Position numbers and translations under genes: made by a program | The notes under the pieces: model-generated | The model's database searches: none | The model's input: the letters and a program-made list of their open reading frames with translations, nothing else | Told to the model about the DNA's origin: nothing | Shown here: piece by piece, positions 1 through 12,407 of the stretch | Numbering within the stretch: position 1 is the first letter of the stretch | How the letters are laid out: each line of letters starts with the position of its first letter | From: Nematostella vectensis | Taxonomy: Eukaryota; Cnidaria; Anthozoa; Actiniaria; Edwardsiidae | DNA: 60,000 nt | Assembly (NCBI RefSeq): GCF_932526225.1 | Contig: NC_064035.1 | Span: forward strand, 5,333,501-5,393,500 | Reading direction: 5' to 3'

Positions 1-159
1 GAAATGACCACAAACTGTCAATAAACATAGTTTTCAATAAAATATTGCATATTATTTTAACAAGGCATTGACATTTTAAAGTTGAACTGTTTGTAGACAA
101 TTAAAAGCCTACAATAAACACTGCCTCCAGACATGCGCAGTACCATGACGCTGTCCCTT

Positions 160-352
160 TAATTAAATTTGAAATTCCTGTGTCGTTTGTTTTTAATCTA
201 GGAGGAAGGGTAGGGGGAGGGCGTTGATAATAGAGGGGGAGGGTTTGTTCGAGTGGGCGTTCATTACAAACTTGTAAGCTTAGGATGGGGGGGCGTTCAT
301 TAGATAAAAGGCGTTCTTTAGATGGGGCGTTCATCAGATCATTTACGGTAAG
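160..352 (+). repeat. Dispersed G-rich repeat with GGCGTTCATTAGA motifs
   Basis: This stretch has repeated short motifs of the form GGCGTTCATTA and G-runs and ends in GATCATTTACGG. It matches, on the opposite strand, the sequence at about 43919-44115 inside the foldback element, including the blocks TCGTTTGTTTT, CATTACAAACTTGTAA and GATCATTTACGG in the same order. Two diverged copies in opposite orientation 43 kb apart indicate a dispersed repeat family, probably a MITE. I cannot see clear termini here. The 84-aa minus-strand open frame over it is repeat-derived and is not called a gene. Confidence 0.6.
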
Positions 353-3300
353 CAAAAAATGGGCAAGTCATTGGTAGCGAATGAGGGGTCGGTTCAGCGT
401 CTATGGGTCTATGCATGCTGCAAAAGGAGTACTTGGTTAATCTAGCACAAATATTCTGGGCACATATCTATTATTCTTATTATTATTTTCCAATTTGATT
501 CAAATAAAAATTCTAAAAAATACATTTTTGTTGGTACAACTTTCTTTTGTCTTTATTTCCGGAATTTTCTTAGTACATATTTTAAGCTAATGTGTCTACG
601 GATGCTATGTGCTTTTCAAGTTAGAGGCTACAGGGGTACTAAAGAAGCGTGGATCGTTTGCACGAGGAGTGTCGATAATAAAATCCCTGTGTTTGTTCAG
701 GGTTGTGTTTAACATAGTTTATGGACTTTTGTACGTAAAGCTGTATACAATGCTTACAAACCGTGACAAAGAAGTGATTGTACTTTTATTAGTTGTCTGA
801 GATCGCTCCACAATGTCTATCCATCTGAATAAAGAAGTGCTCATTAGATGAAGCAATAAAAGTCAAACAGTCCAATGTACGACAAACTAACGGTGAAACA
901 GCACCTTTAATACTCTCGGCCACCGTATTGTTCAACAATTAAATGTCAAATGGCGCTTAGTATGGTTTAAGTGTGCATTGTAAGCCAGCGCTGTGCTTGT
1001 ATGCACAGAAGTGCGTCTGGGCAGAGATCACAATGCCCCGGCTTTCGGATCTGAATACAGCAAGTCGTGCACACTCAAAGAAAAAAGAACTCTAGTCCTC
1101 TACCGAGGAACATCAACACTTCGTTAGAACAAGCACCGGGTGTGTTCCCCGGGTCCCTTTCGCTGTACAGCCAATAGCATCACAGAGATCGTCCACGTTT
1201 AGTTACTAATGATTTTGGCATTTCTTGTCAGATCAAAGGGGAAATAAATGACGTGAAAATTGGCTCGATGCAATGTTAATTCCGTTAAGAAGCTTATTTC
1301 GGGGGCAATCTGTTCCTTACTTCCGTCTCTCAGCTTCACGGTGGCTTTAAGTGCAGTTGACGTCTGGCATTAGACTAGGAAATGCACCTATTACCCACGA
1401 CATGCCTTGAACACTGCTATTACTGCCCTCACAGAATATGACAATAAGTGCCAGTAACGCGATTAATGGAAAAAAACCCACAGTTAACACACGAGAGTCC
1501 AGCTAATGCTTTTCATTGCTGTTAGGTTAAGGACCGCTACGCACCAGACCGACGCAAAACAAGTTGTTAGTAATCACTAAGGTGTTGAGCTTTCTGCCCC
1601 AAAGTATTGCGTATCTCTGGAAGAAAACGAGCTTCTTTACTTGATGACTCCGCCTGCTTATTGGCATATTCATTTTGCGATTTTTATTATTGATTAAATT
1701 TCATCCCAAAAAGGACTATACATGTTTGTTGTGGAAGCTAATTTCTAAACATTTTTTCTATTAGTGTTAAAAACGAATAAAACACGATAAAAATCACTGA
1801 TAAATTTGCTGCATCTGCGAAAATGTAACGGTTGTAGAATTCAATTATGTCACATCGCCAGGAATCTCTTCAATAACATAATTTACGAAATACAAGTAAA
1901 ACACGATAGTTTTCAAACATTACTGCTTATTTTGCCTTAATCCTAGTTGGTGTGTAGATTTGTATTATTTATTAGTTCTCCTATCCCCGTTGAAGGGTCT
2001 TGTGTTTGGAGTGAGTCGGTTCCTGGCGCGAAAAACACCGCACATGATTCAAAGACAAATAAATAATGTTATTTTGGTGTTAGAGGCTACAACTTGCATT
2101 AGAAATGGAATTATAATCATTCGAAATCTAAAGTTTGGGTGAATTGAAGTCTAAACAAATCTAACGGACGCCTCATTTTTCGAACCTCAAAATGGTGGCT
2201 CTATTAGGAGATATATATTACTGAGGACTTTTAAAGCCATAGCCCTTATTTCCCCCGTTCTTCTTGTCTCCGTAGAATGAAGGATATTTTGACAGATTCT
2301 AATCTGACGGTTTTTGCCACAGATTGAAATACAAATTTTTCTCCGATTGGATGATCAACCTCAGGAAACATACGATGGTCATTGGAACATGAACCGCGCA
2401 GAAATAGTATCTTTCGTATTATTTTATTTGCCTAGTGCCATGCGTGTTTACTAAAATGTTATCGATAAAATGAGTTGTTACGCTTGAAGTGATCGGCTTA
2501 TTCAAAGGCGCATCCTCAAAGATACCGAGGCAATCTAAGCCCAATCGAGCATAACTCCTCCAGGCCCAAGGGCCAGCTTGTTGATTTGAGAGACTCAAGT
2601 TCGTTTTTATCGAACATTTTGGTGCGCGCTGCCATACTAAGAGTGCTAAATCAGCTAAAACAAAATTCCATTAAACAATGTTCCCTTGAGCGCGTGAAAT
2701 CGGGATCTGTCTCTTAAATGGCTTTCTCTGATTGATGTTTATTTTTCTTTGCATCAATTGTGGTAGATTGGTCAATCTTTTTGTTTAAAGTTGTTAGACT
2801 AAAAATCGTTTTCTTCGGAAATCCTCTGTCAAGAATTGAAAAACATACTTTACGATTTAATGCGTTGAAATAACAATCAATGAATGCGCCATACATTATA
2901 TTTTGGTAGGTATTTTGGGGTATTTTATTACTGTTCCGCTTCTTTATATGTTCAATAAAACACGCCTGAGGCATTCACGCTTAACCTAATCTACTTTGTA
3001 ATTTCGAACACCAGGCGTTTACATACAGCGTAGCGCATTTTATCAACAAAAATAACATCCCTAACAGGACTCCCATTGCCCTGGAGTGCTTTCTTCTTGA
3101 TATGTTTTTTTTTTTTTTTTTTAACAGGAGACCTTGTAATGAAAGCGCTCTCGCGAAGATAATTTTCCTTCGGGGGTATTTACAGCAATTCTCCACAGAG
3201 GACCACACTATCCATCAAGCGGAGTGACATCGATTGTGTCACTAACGGAGCTTTCTCGCGCTGCCTATTGCAGAAACAACCTTCTACTCGGATTGGAACA

Positions 3301-5763
3301 ATTGTTTGCTATACGGAAAGTTCGATCGTTGAAGGGGACAAACATTTGTCACCATCGATTTTTAGGGTGAGAATTCACTCGAGAGGCCTCAGGTGATGAC
3401 TTGATTGGTTCACGTCAGTCAGCCAATTCTTCCCCTCCCTCGGTTTGACTCTGGTTTCTGCAAATCGAGATAATCAAATATTACTTGACGATTGCTCTTC
3501 TCATTGCGCCCGCTGTTGTTAACTTTTCATACGAATTACGACTTCACAGCTATTGAGAGCTTTTGTTTTTTTTTAAATCCAGACTTTCACAGGTATTCGA
3601 TGTTGGATTATGCAAAAGTGCAATTCAAGCATGGAATAACTAGTTACACCCCCAAAACGAAACAAACTTGCAATTGAAAATCTTCGCTATGGTGAAAGTG
3701 TGTGCGAGATTCCTTTGTCACTTTGGCTATCCCACATAGAAAACCTCTACCCTGGCAGCGAAACTAAGACGCGTTGAACGACACACCTGAAGACACAAAC
3801 AGAACGACACAAAAGCCAACGTCAACAGCATCATTTGCCCATCAAATGTCTTTGCACAGTAAACGGCCATTTTTAATTAAACTTAGTATTATTAAACTAT
3901 TGTTGGTTACACAAAGCTGCCATAACATAAATACAGTCTGTGACTGGGAGCAGTGCTGCAGTGATAACGTCTCTACTAGAAAACCTCATTTCACAATAAA
4001 TAACTTTTCGATGTGATTCGAACACTCTTTTATCTCTGGAGAATTTTAGTGGTTTCTCTCATTTGGCGGGGGTCCCATTCTTGTGATGAGGAGGTTGTTT
4101 AAACAGACATTTCCTATGTTCTATTTAGCGGATAGTTCCAATCTGTCAATTTTACCTTGACATCAAGTCAAAATAATGATCACTCCCATCACCGTGTTTA
4201 ACATCCAATAAAACGAGAGAAGAGAGAAGAGAGAAGATATGTTCCGATAACATTTTCACGTTGCTTAAGAATTTCCAAGGGCAAGTTATTTGATCCTAAG
4301 AAAACTACTTAAAACTACTAAAAACGCGTCTTTCCCAGAAGGGGCCTTGCCATTTGTTTTGTTTAACAATATAATTTTCATTTCAGTAGATTAAAATAAA
4401 AAGCTTCCCGCCCTCTCTATTAACGTACAAAAGAAAATGACTCGACAATAATAAGGCAGTGTCTAATAATCTAGTTGATTTGTCTTGAATCGGATAACAT
4501 ATCACCAAGCTAGTCTCCCTGTTCGAGGGCGACAGAGGACCCAATCGATCGCCCATCCAACCGCAGAACAACAAAAAAAAAACACTCAAGCGCGAGTAGA
4601 ATCACAAAAAGCAGGATTCTAAAGACTAACACTTTTACGAGTGGAAATACTCATTCGGGCGATTCAGTATACATCTTGTCAGATTAATTTCCACACACAA
4701 ACTCACTCGCCCTACTCCTATAAGAACCTTGGAGAAAATACGCTTCAACGTTTATTTGGGCCTAACAAAACATTTTTCTTGCGCGGCATGACCTGATTTT
4801 TAGCGAGAATCGATAACGAAAATAGTTGTAATAGAAGTGCTTGAAATTAAAGGTATTCGTATTCGTTGAAATGATTTCGAGTATTATAATGATCGCAGAG
4901 AAGCGGGCTCGACAGCAGAAGTTCCCGACTCGAAAAATGCCACATTCATTGGCTAAATGTTGCAAGTATCTATTACTGTGAATGTTAACAACGGAAAAAA
5001 TAACGTCTTCTTAAAACAAAGCCACGACTTATCACAAAAATTCCGATTGTTTCCTTAAATATATCTCCTAAAAAACGACAGCATCGCAAATCTTGGAAGA
5101 ACAACTTAAGCCAGTGAAGAACCAAATTTGATGAAATTTATCTGCTTTCGCGAGTCTAAGAAATCATTTTTCAATACCTTAACACTGTTTGCAAACAGAG
5201 AAAAATGTGTGATCGTGGTTAAACATCGGTTCCCAAAATGAATAAGGGTGGGATTCAAGAAGATTAAGGATTGTGAATAGGGATAAGCGCTTAGCATCCA
5301 AAAAGAGTAAACTAATAGAGCCTAGTGTTTACCGAAATATTAAAAAGTTGTATCAAAAAGCTTACAAGCCACTTTCTCCGCTTACATAATGGTAAATAAT
5401 ACAGACTATGCCAAGGGACGTACATTTCATGAAGAAAACCTGACAATCCAATTTCGGGACGTATATTCTTTTACAGGGCAAATTAATATAAACGGGTAGT
5501 TCTGACCTAATAGAAAATACAACAAACCGCTTCATTCGTAATGAGTAATCCTATTATCAAGTCCTTCTTACAGGGATCTTTCAATGCAATATTTTCACAA
5601 ATGCGTTTCATTTCCTAAACCTTAAATAACCGCAATTTGTACAGCTTGTATTTGATACAGTTTGCATCTAGCTACTCGATTCGATATACGGTCTCTCCTC
5701 GCTATGTACAGTATATAAGTCTGGTGGCCTGGATTGCGCCCAAGCCTTGTCGCGCCCTTCCTC
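353..5763. other. Non-coding region downstream of NK2 gene 1
   Basis: I see no recognisable gene, RNA or complete mobile element. Open frames here are at most 88 aa, overlap at random and have no recognisable domain. Low-complexity spots are a T-run at about 3105-3122 and a short GAGAGAA microsatellite near 4207-4235. A clear poly(A) signal for the minus-strand gene close to its stop codon was not found; the nearest AATAAA on that strand is about 1 kb away, at 4751-4756. Confidence 0.6.
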
Positions 5764-6987
5764 TCACCAGTACGCGGAGGGCTGTATGTACGTGGACGTT
5801 ACGGGCGAGGGGTAATGTAGGTAGTCCGGCGCCTGGTAGGGGGCGCTGTTCAGATAACTACAGGTCGGCCCAACACAGCTACAGTACTGTCCCGTTCCGG
5901 TGAGAAAGGCCCCGTGCGCTAATGCAGAGTACGGCTTATCCCAAGGGCCTTTCTCAGACATCTGCTTGCGATACTTGTAGCGGTGATTCTGAAACCATAT
6001 CTTGACTTGTGCTGGAGTGAGGTTGGCTATTCTTGCGAGCTCCTCACGCTCCGGTGCCGAGAGGTACCGCTGTTGGGTGAAACGCCTCTCTAAGATGAAC
6101 GTTTGTGCTTTAGTGAAAAGAATTCGGCGCTTACGCTTCTTCGGAGGTTCGGACAGTGGCTCCTTTCTCGGTGCAATCTCGTTTTTTTCGTCAACGGGAG
6201 GTGATATTCGAGTAAGCGTCAGGTCTTGGTCTGGCGAAGATGCGGAAACTGAGGAATGGCAAAACGGATTTAGGATTAATACAACTCAGCCTTTCTTTCC
6301 CAGATTATTTCTTAGCTCAACACTTTTGACTGTCAATCTGGCTTTATCCCGCACGTTATAATCCGTATATCTCGCGTTATTCACTCTATCTCTGCACCTT
6401 ACTTCAAGTACCTTCCTAAGAACGTTATACTTAAAACTGTAACTCTTCATAAAGAACGAACCATTCATGTAACCCCAACCCCGTGAAAGTATCCAGTATA
6501 TGTAATGACCCCTATAACCATCACTAGAATTCACTTATAATTCGTAAACACGAGAGTCATTCCATAGAGAGAGGAATAACTAAACACAAATCCACTTGCG
6601 GTTCGAGTACAATACATAAGGCAATCGACTAACTTTAAGAACACACTACGGCCGTCAATTCGTCACTACAGGTATTCAAGATTCGCACTAACAAAAAACT
6701 GTAATACTAAAATAAGTTTTCATGGTAAACCTGACTAGCTTAATATACAAAAAAAATCGACTGGGGAAGACAGCTTTCAAAGTTGTAAGGAGATAGAGTA
6801 TTCATAAGAACAAACCTTCATTCTCCGATTCTTGTTCGGTGATTTCGCTAGGAGTTCGAGTCTCGTGGTGATTTGGGCTGGTGGACGGTTCCATCAGGTT
6901 CTTGTCTGAGTGTTGCATTGACCGAATGGCATCTTCGGGAAGATCAAGGATGTCTCTTATGGAAAACGAGCTCATCTCGGCGCTCAT
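5764..6987 (-). CDS. Nkx2-like: NK2-class homeobox transcription factor, gene 1 (NK2-SD lost)
   Basis: Two exons on the minus strand, 6987-6816 (172 nt) and 6248-5764, joined across a phase-1 intron (donor AAG|GTTTGT, acceptor CTCAG|TTTCC), give 218 residues. Residues 5-18 ([14 protein letters not shown]) are a TN/EH1-like motif, which in NK2 proteins recruits Groucho-type co-repressors. The homeodomain spans residues 95-154: Arg5, Phe8, Leu16, Trp48, Asn51 and the NK2-diagnostic Tyr54 (WFQNHRYK) are present, so it should bind CAAGTG-type sites in the nucleus. Position 15 is Ile rather than the usual Glu. The NK2-specific domain found downstream of the homeodomain in the other two genes is absent, replaced by a Cys/Gly/Tyr-containing segment. 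The tail (DYLHYP...[11 protein letters not shown]) matches that of gene 2. The start may be Met1 or Met5; Met5 directly opens the TN motif. It is divergent from gene 2, 5.4 kb away. Family is certain; orthology (Nkx2.2-like by TN motif) is inferred. Confidence 0.93.
6249..6815 (-). other. Phase-1 intron of NK2 gene 1 (567 bp)
   Basis: GT...AG boundaries lie at 6815-6814 and 6250-6249 on the minus strand. The acceptor is preceded by a short pyrimidine tract (CCATTCCTCAG). Joining here gives an uninterrupted frame and the same intron position and phase as the other two NK2 genes. The 82-aa frame inside has no recognisable feature. Confidence 0.85.
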
Positions 6988-7101
6988 CTAGTTGTGCTCA
7001 GTGTAAACCGATTGGGTACGTTACCATTGTCTGGTTGGAGGTGAATGGTGCAAACGAGGCCGGTGCGAGCGCGCGTCAAGAGGACACGGGGGAGGAGCTA
7101 A

Positions 7102-7108
7102 CACTTAA
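7102..7108 (-). promoter_or_regulatory. Candidate NK2-type site upstream of gene 1
   Basis: The plus strand reads CACTTAA, the reverse complement of TTAAGTG, which fits the NK2-family consensus TNAAGTG. It lies about 115 bp upstream of the gene 1 start codon. A 7-base match can occur by chance, so this is only a candidate auto- or cross-regulatory site. Confidence 0.25.
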
Positions 7109-10100
7109 AAAATAGACAGGCTATGTAAAACAAAAACAATCCTCTTCCTCTGCTGTCATTGGGGTGTTGTGTTAACCTGACACGACTGACGCAACATGTA
7201 ATACCTGGCGCAGCAAGCACCTACGCACTTTGCCGACACTCTAACCCCAAGTTCGCTCTAAATATATCGACAGGTCGCACGAAGTAAACGGACCTATAAT
7301 TCAACAGGATCTAAGAGAGATGCGGGTGACTCCACTCTAGGCCGAGTGGCTTTGGCAACCACGCCAACAGGCTTGCTAGCTCCAACACAACGACACCTCG
7401 AAAGACCCGTAGAAACTTGTCTTTATTTTCCCTTTTCGCACATGTGTAAGTTTGTGGATGTAGGACTGTGTTTATTTAGGGCTTAATTGGATTGACGGAT
7501 TTGGAAGTGTTCTGATGTGGTAGTACCATTATAACTCTTATTACATCGTCGTAATTTCCAACACAACAAGGCCCATGTGTACTCCAGGGCCGTGCTCTAT
7601 CACACCTTCGTGAACATTTGATAGACAGCTTTTGCGCGTTTAATCCTTCAATGACTTAAGAGCCAATTTAAATCTTTCCCTAAATAAAAAGTTTAAAAAA
7701 TGAAACATGAAGGTTAAGCCATTTGCGCCAGAAATATCACCAAGGGAAACTAGACAGATTAAGTCGGAGGACGAGCCAAGCTCGATAGAGAATAAACAGA
7801 TAGTAAAGAGGATAACATTCTGGTGAAACTATTTATTTGCCGTTCGGATGATGTACTCGAATTAAGCGCTCCACTGTTGCTATTAACAACGATATAAGTG
7901 AAAATAGGATCCAAAAGGAAGATAGAAGACCACGAGCAAAACGTCCTCACATCTTGAGGAAGAAGCTATAAACAAGAGTTGGGCTAAACCGAGAGGGCAC
8001 TGGAATTTTCTATAGCCTGCAAGAACAGCACACACACTGTTATTTACAATAATAAGCGCTCAAAACTTAATCCTAGAGCTCGAATAAGAATTGTCTTTGG
8101 ATTAAAGCGTGATGAGACGTTTTTTTGTGACACTGTCATGACTCTTAGAATCCTAGGTAGGAGTTAAGCAACCACTACACTTATTTCTATCAAAACATCA
8201 AGGAGTTCGTTAGAGCAGACACAAATCTCCCTGTGTTGGTCTAAGACTTGGGAGATCATGTAGGCGGGCCTTTGTATTATCAAAGACTAACTAATTGCTT
8301 TGGCGAATGAGTGAATTTCACACACACCTCCTAGTTGAGTCATTGCTTTATGAATAAATAATACACATTACACCAGTTTAAGCTGTCATTTTGCAGTTTG
8401 CTTTTTCTAATCCGATGAAAAAAAGAAACAGCTAATTGCGTACCTGCCAACTAGGTCTGACAAAAGGGAAGATGGAAACCGGCGTGTGTTTTTACGATAA
8501 ACTGCTCTTTTACTAATCCCAGTAAACTTTACATTAAACAATTTCGGGTAATGGCCATGTATTAATATCTTATAAGATTACGCGGGTGAAGCAAAAGCAA
8601 AGCAATTGACACACAAGAGCCCGTTCCGTGTTAAGCCTTAGGACCTTTTCAATTCTATTTCCAAAAAGTTCTTGGATGTAGTGGCAAAGTAAGAGGACGT
8701 GCTCTTAGCCTATGCAAAGAAGCCGTCAGTCAAGAGCTTCCTCTACAACGCACTAATAAACACAATCTAGTTACCACTCGCTAGATCCAAACACACACAG
8801 TTTTTGAAAAATTCTGAACATAAGTGTAGTCTGGCCTGAAATTCGAAAAGCCTTTGTTGAGTTACATAGCTCCTTCGCTCGGTTCATGCGTTTTGCATAA
8901 GCATATTTACTCATGTCACTTGCTTTCATGTTTAAGACAAAAAGGACAATGACAGAGAAGCTCATCTTTATTTCTAAACGCGCGGTTTCCTATGTCAATA
9001 TTTTCAGAGTCTTTCTTTTTTTGTAATAACGCAAAAGATTCGATAGGTCAGGCAAGAGGCTTTGGACGGACGTACCTATGACACTTGTCCACAATGAATA
9101 AAAGAAAGAACAACCCATGTCAAACAGAATGGGTTCAACTTCTCACAAAATGCAAATGGCCGATGCTTTGTGTTTAATGACAAAGAACAACAGTTCTTTT
9201 TAAACTGTATCAATCAATTATGGCTTGTTTACGAATGTTACGTTTTTGCTCCAAAACGAGTGCCAACATTTCCTTGTCATCCAAATACTACGATTTGAGC
9301 TTCCAGAAGGCGTAGCCGTTTGGCTTTAACGAGCGCTCTGGAGATTTGAGCCATGTTTTAGAAAACGGTTCATTCCATACCAAAAGCAGTAATCCCGGTA
9401 CCCAAACATGGGGGGCTGGCAAGACTCTTGTTATATGTTCCTGATCCATTTTAAATATTGAACCAGGTTACATAGAAATCTAAGTATTCATTTATCCTTC
9501 CAATCCTGTGCAAACAACCTTTCAGAGCAATTCACAGATCTGAAAAAGATATCATGTAGGCAACGTGATCTTAAACATCGAGAATTCGTACAAAGTCAGT
9601 TGTGGTGAGGAATTCTTCAACACTGACCGGATTTCTACCTAACAACTTAGTTCACAATAAAAGACTAGAGTAAAATCGAAATCTAAAAACGTCTTCATTT
9701 TAGACTGCCTCATGGCGGTAATTCGAAACCTTTTGAATTATTTTCGGTCTAATCGAAAGAGGTTTCAGTGGCTGGAAGGGTAATTAGCATAAGAGCCTCA
9801 CAGAGATGAGAGCTTTGAAGTGCTCGCTGTACTCTTTGACAAACAAACATATCTATATGTTTCATAACCATCACCACAGATCTAATCGTAACAGAACTTT
9901 TTACAGGTTTCTCTGAGAAAACGCCACAGGGATTAACATTAACGGACAAGTGTACTAGAGTAGATCAGCCCCACAAAACTATAATAAAAGCTTCCTATGC
10001 TTTGTCGACCGAGCCTTAAACAGCTTAACGAAATTTATCGCGCGTTTTGTTGCATATTGTACAAGCTTTAGAAGCCTTGATCACAAGACTTTCCTTCTAG

Positions 10101-12283
10101 CATTGTTTATTTCCAGGGTGGATTTCTAGAGACAATACACGAGACAAAGACTTGTGTGCCTAACACAGCTTGACGCAAGGCTAGGGTAGGGCCAGCTCCC
10201 ATATTGGCATTGAAGAAACTTGTGGTGAGCCAACTATTCTGCACAAATAAACCCTGTGGCTTAGATGGACACAAATAGAGTCGATTTACCTTTTTATGAG
10301 CAAACTTCTTCAAAACGCGGTTTTTCGAAAAGTCCTGGATCATAAAAAGTTAATGAGGGCTGTGTATTTCTAATGATGGTAACAAAACAACAGGTTCGCT
10401 TGCAGGTCGAGTGGCACGGGATCAGAAAAGGTCTCCGTGCTCCAGGTTGCGCTTAGGATGTTTGGCATAGAAGTAGATTAACAAGGGGGGCTATTAATCC
10501 ATAGCTCTTGACAACGAACCGGTTATCACTCGAATGCTGTTCATTCAACTCTCGAGCCATGAGCCTCCATCTTGTGTTTAAAGCTGTTGGTGTCATGCGA
10601 TAGGCTGCAGTTGACATTATAGCGCGAGATGCATGGTGCGGCGGTTTTAGCGGATTAGCCGACACGTCCATCATGGTGTTTTGAGAGCGGTCGTTTGGGT
10701 GAACGCGTGTTGATTTCACTAACAAAACTGGAAACGACATCTAGTTTATAAAACTATCAAGTATTCAGAGTCGAGTCTCACAACAAACAACATACCAAAT
10801 AGTGTTTTTTCAGACAGCACGACAACCGAGAATTAAAAATGGGTGCATAATGCTTCAGAGTTTATAAGAGTAAATACAGTGGAATGATTCTGTAATCGCT
10901 ATGATGAAAAGGGTGCTTGATAGAGCGAGAAAGACACCTTATTATAATGTGTACAGCGTATTGAAACAAGGGATTCACCAAAAAATTTGAATATCATTGT
11001 CTTAATGGTTTAATTGACAGGGTGTCAATCACGCAATGACACAAGCAAACATTTTGCTTTAATCGCCAGGTTGTTAAGCAAACAGTGTTTCTAACGTAAT
11101 AGCCAAAGTGCAGGCCGAAATTCAGCTTCACCACGACCTGTACAATCTTAATGAGCTCTTTTTGTATCACGGTTTGTCAGAGTTCGAGATTCACTCACTT
11201 AAACCTTAAACCCGAGCATGTTCGAGGTCATAGACGCGCAAATTAGCAAAAGTGCAGAGACTACATCGTAAAGTGCTCGAAGTGTATACATTTATTCACT
11301 TTAACAGGATTAGCCGTAATGCATTATAGTCATTCTGTGTGTTTTTCAGCTTAGAAATCGCCTTTTAATATTGCGTATTTGTAGTTAAAGTGTTTTAGCA
11401 CGTTTTAGCTTTACTAGTTACTGTAAATAGGACGAAGCGTTCAGCTGTCCGCCCCGCTAGACATGTTTGCCGACATTGACTTCAAGTCCATTGCCCCTTT
11501 CTGACTAAAGTAGGCATCAGAAATATTAGAAGATTGTAATTGAGGAGTTCACCCTTCTAGTCGACCCTCGTAGGGCAGTCCGTGGTTAGCTCCAGGTTCC
11601 GGGGCGTTTCCTGCCTCTGTCAGAGTCTTGTGCCGCAGTGACGGCCATGTCGTTCCTCCATTATAAGTTTTGCTATAATTCCGCGCGTCGACAGTACCCG
11701 TCGGAACGAGTGCACGCAACAGAGTGATGTTTTGAAGTTTTGAGTTGCCGTCAAGTTGTTTGTTGATGACAGTATGACGGCTAAGGGCGCGTAATGGCTG
11801 ATCGTGGCCGATAATTATCGTCAGCCCCTTTTCACATATGGCTGTCGTCTCCATTACTCCAAGCTTTCACAAAGATTTAATCTGAGTTTAACCCTAAAGA
11901 GGTATCAAAGGCTCGTAATGACCATCTGAAGCAGCGAGCGCTCATTCAGCGATAGATTGGGATAAGCATACGAGTACCGGACGAGTAATGGTGGGCTATC
12001 GCAGGAAATAGCTTTGCTACAGCAGTAATTAATACGCTCCAAGATTTTTCTAAGAAGTTCTGAGTGTTATTAAAATAGTTTGAACAACCAACGCAGGGAA
12101 ATGTCAGAAAGATGGGTGCGTGGCATGCTTGTCAGCTTACAGGCTTACGTTTGACATGCCATTCAATTGCAATCATTCTAATTAATTGTGTTGTCACACC
12201 GGTCGTCACCCCGGCCTATCGATAGCAGTTGACTTAGCAGGATCTGGTGAACCTTTGTTTAGTGTCAAACATCTTGTTCACGA

Positions 12284-12291
12284 CTTGAGTG
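12284..12291 (+). promoter_or_regulatory. Candidate NK2-type site upstream of gene 2
   Basis: CTTGAGTG is the reverse complement of CACTCAAG, the core described for TTF-1/NKX2-1 binding. It lies about 117 bp upstream of the gene 2 ATG, nearly the same distance as the candidate site at gene 1. Functional role is inferred only. Confidence 0.3.
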
Positions 12292-12304
12292 GCTGAGCAG
12301 TGAC

Positions 12305-12312
12305 TGACGTCA
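12305..12312 (+). promoter_or_regulatory. CRE-like palindrome TGACGTCA
   Basis: A perfect 8-bp cAMP-response-element palindrome (CREB/ATF type) lies about 95 bp upstream of the gene 2 start codon and 13 bp after the candidate NK2 site. The full 8-mer palindrome is uncommon by chance and its promoter-proximal position fits a functional CRE. No transcript start is known here. Confidence 0.4.
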
Positions 12313-12407
12313 GCACAAGCAGCTCTGAGCATGACCGTTGGGAGAGTGGACCACTGATAATGGAAATCATTTGAGACCGTGTACACAACGCCAGAAGCAG
12401 ACGAGCC

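Larger units (their letters stand above)
6988..12407. other. Divergent intergenic region between NK2 genes 1 and 2
   Basis: The two NK2 genes are transcribed away from this 5.4 kb region, so it must hold both promoters and possibly shared enhancers. I see no coding gene, no tandem repeat and no obvious mobile element, in contrast with the region beyond gene 2. All open frames (up to 101 aa at 11549-11854) lack recognisable domains. Candidate sites close to each start codon are listed separately. Confidence 0.6.

Noticed and set aside
6002-6361. 119-aa plus-strand frame, and 5637-5903
   Set aside because: Antisense shadow of exon 2 of NK2 gene 1.
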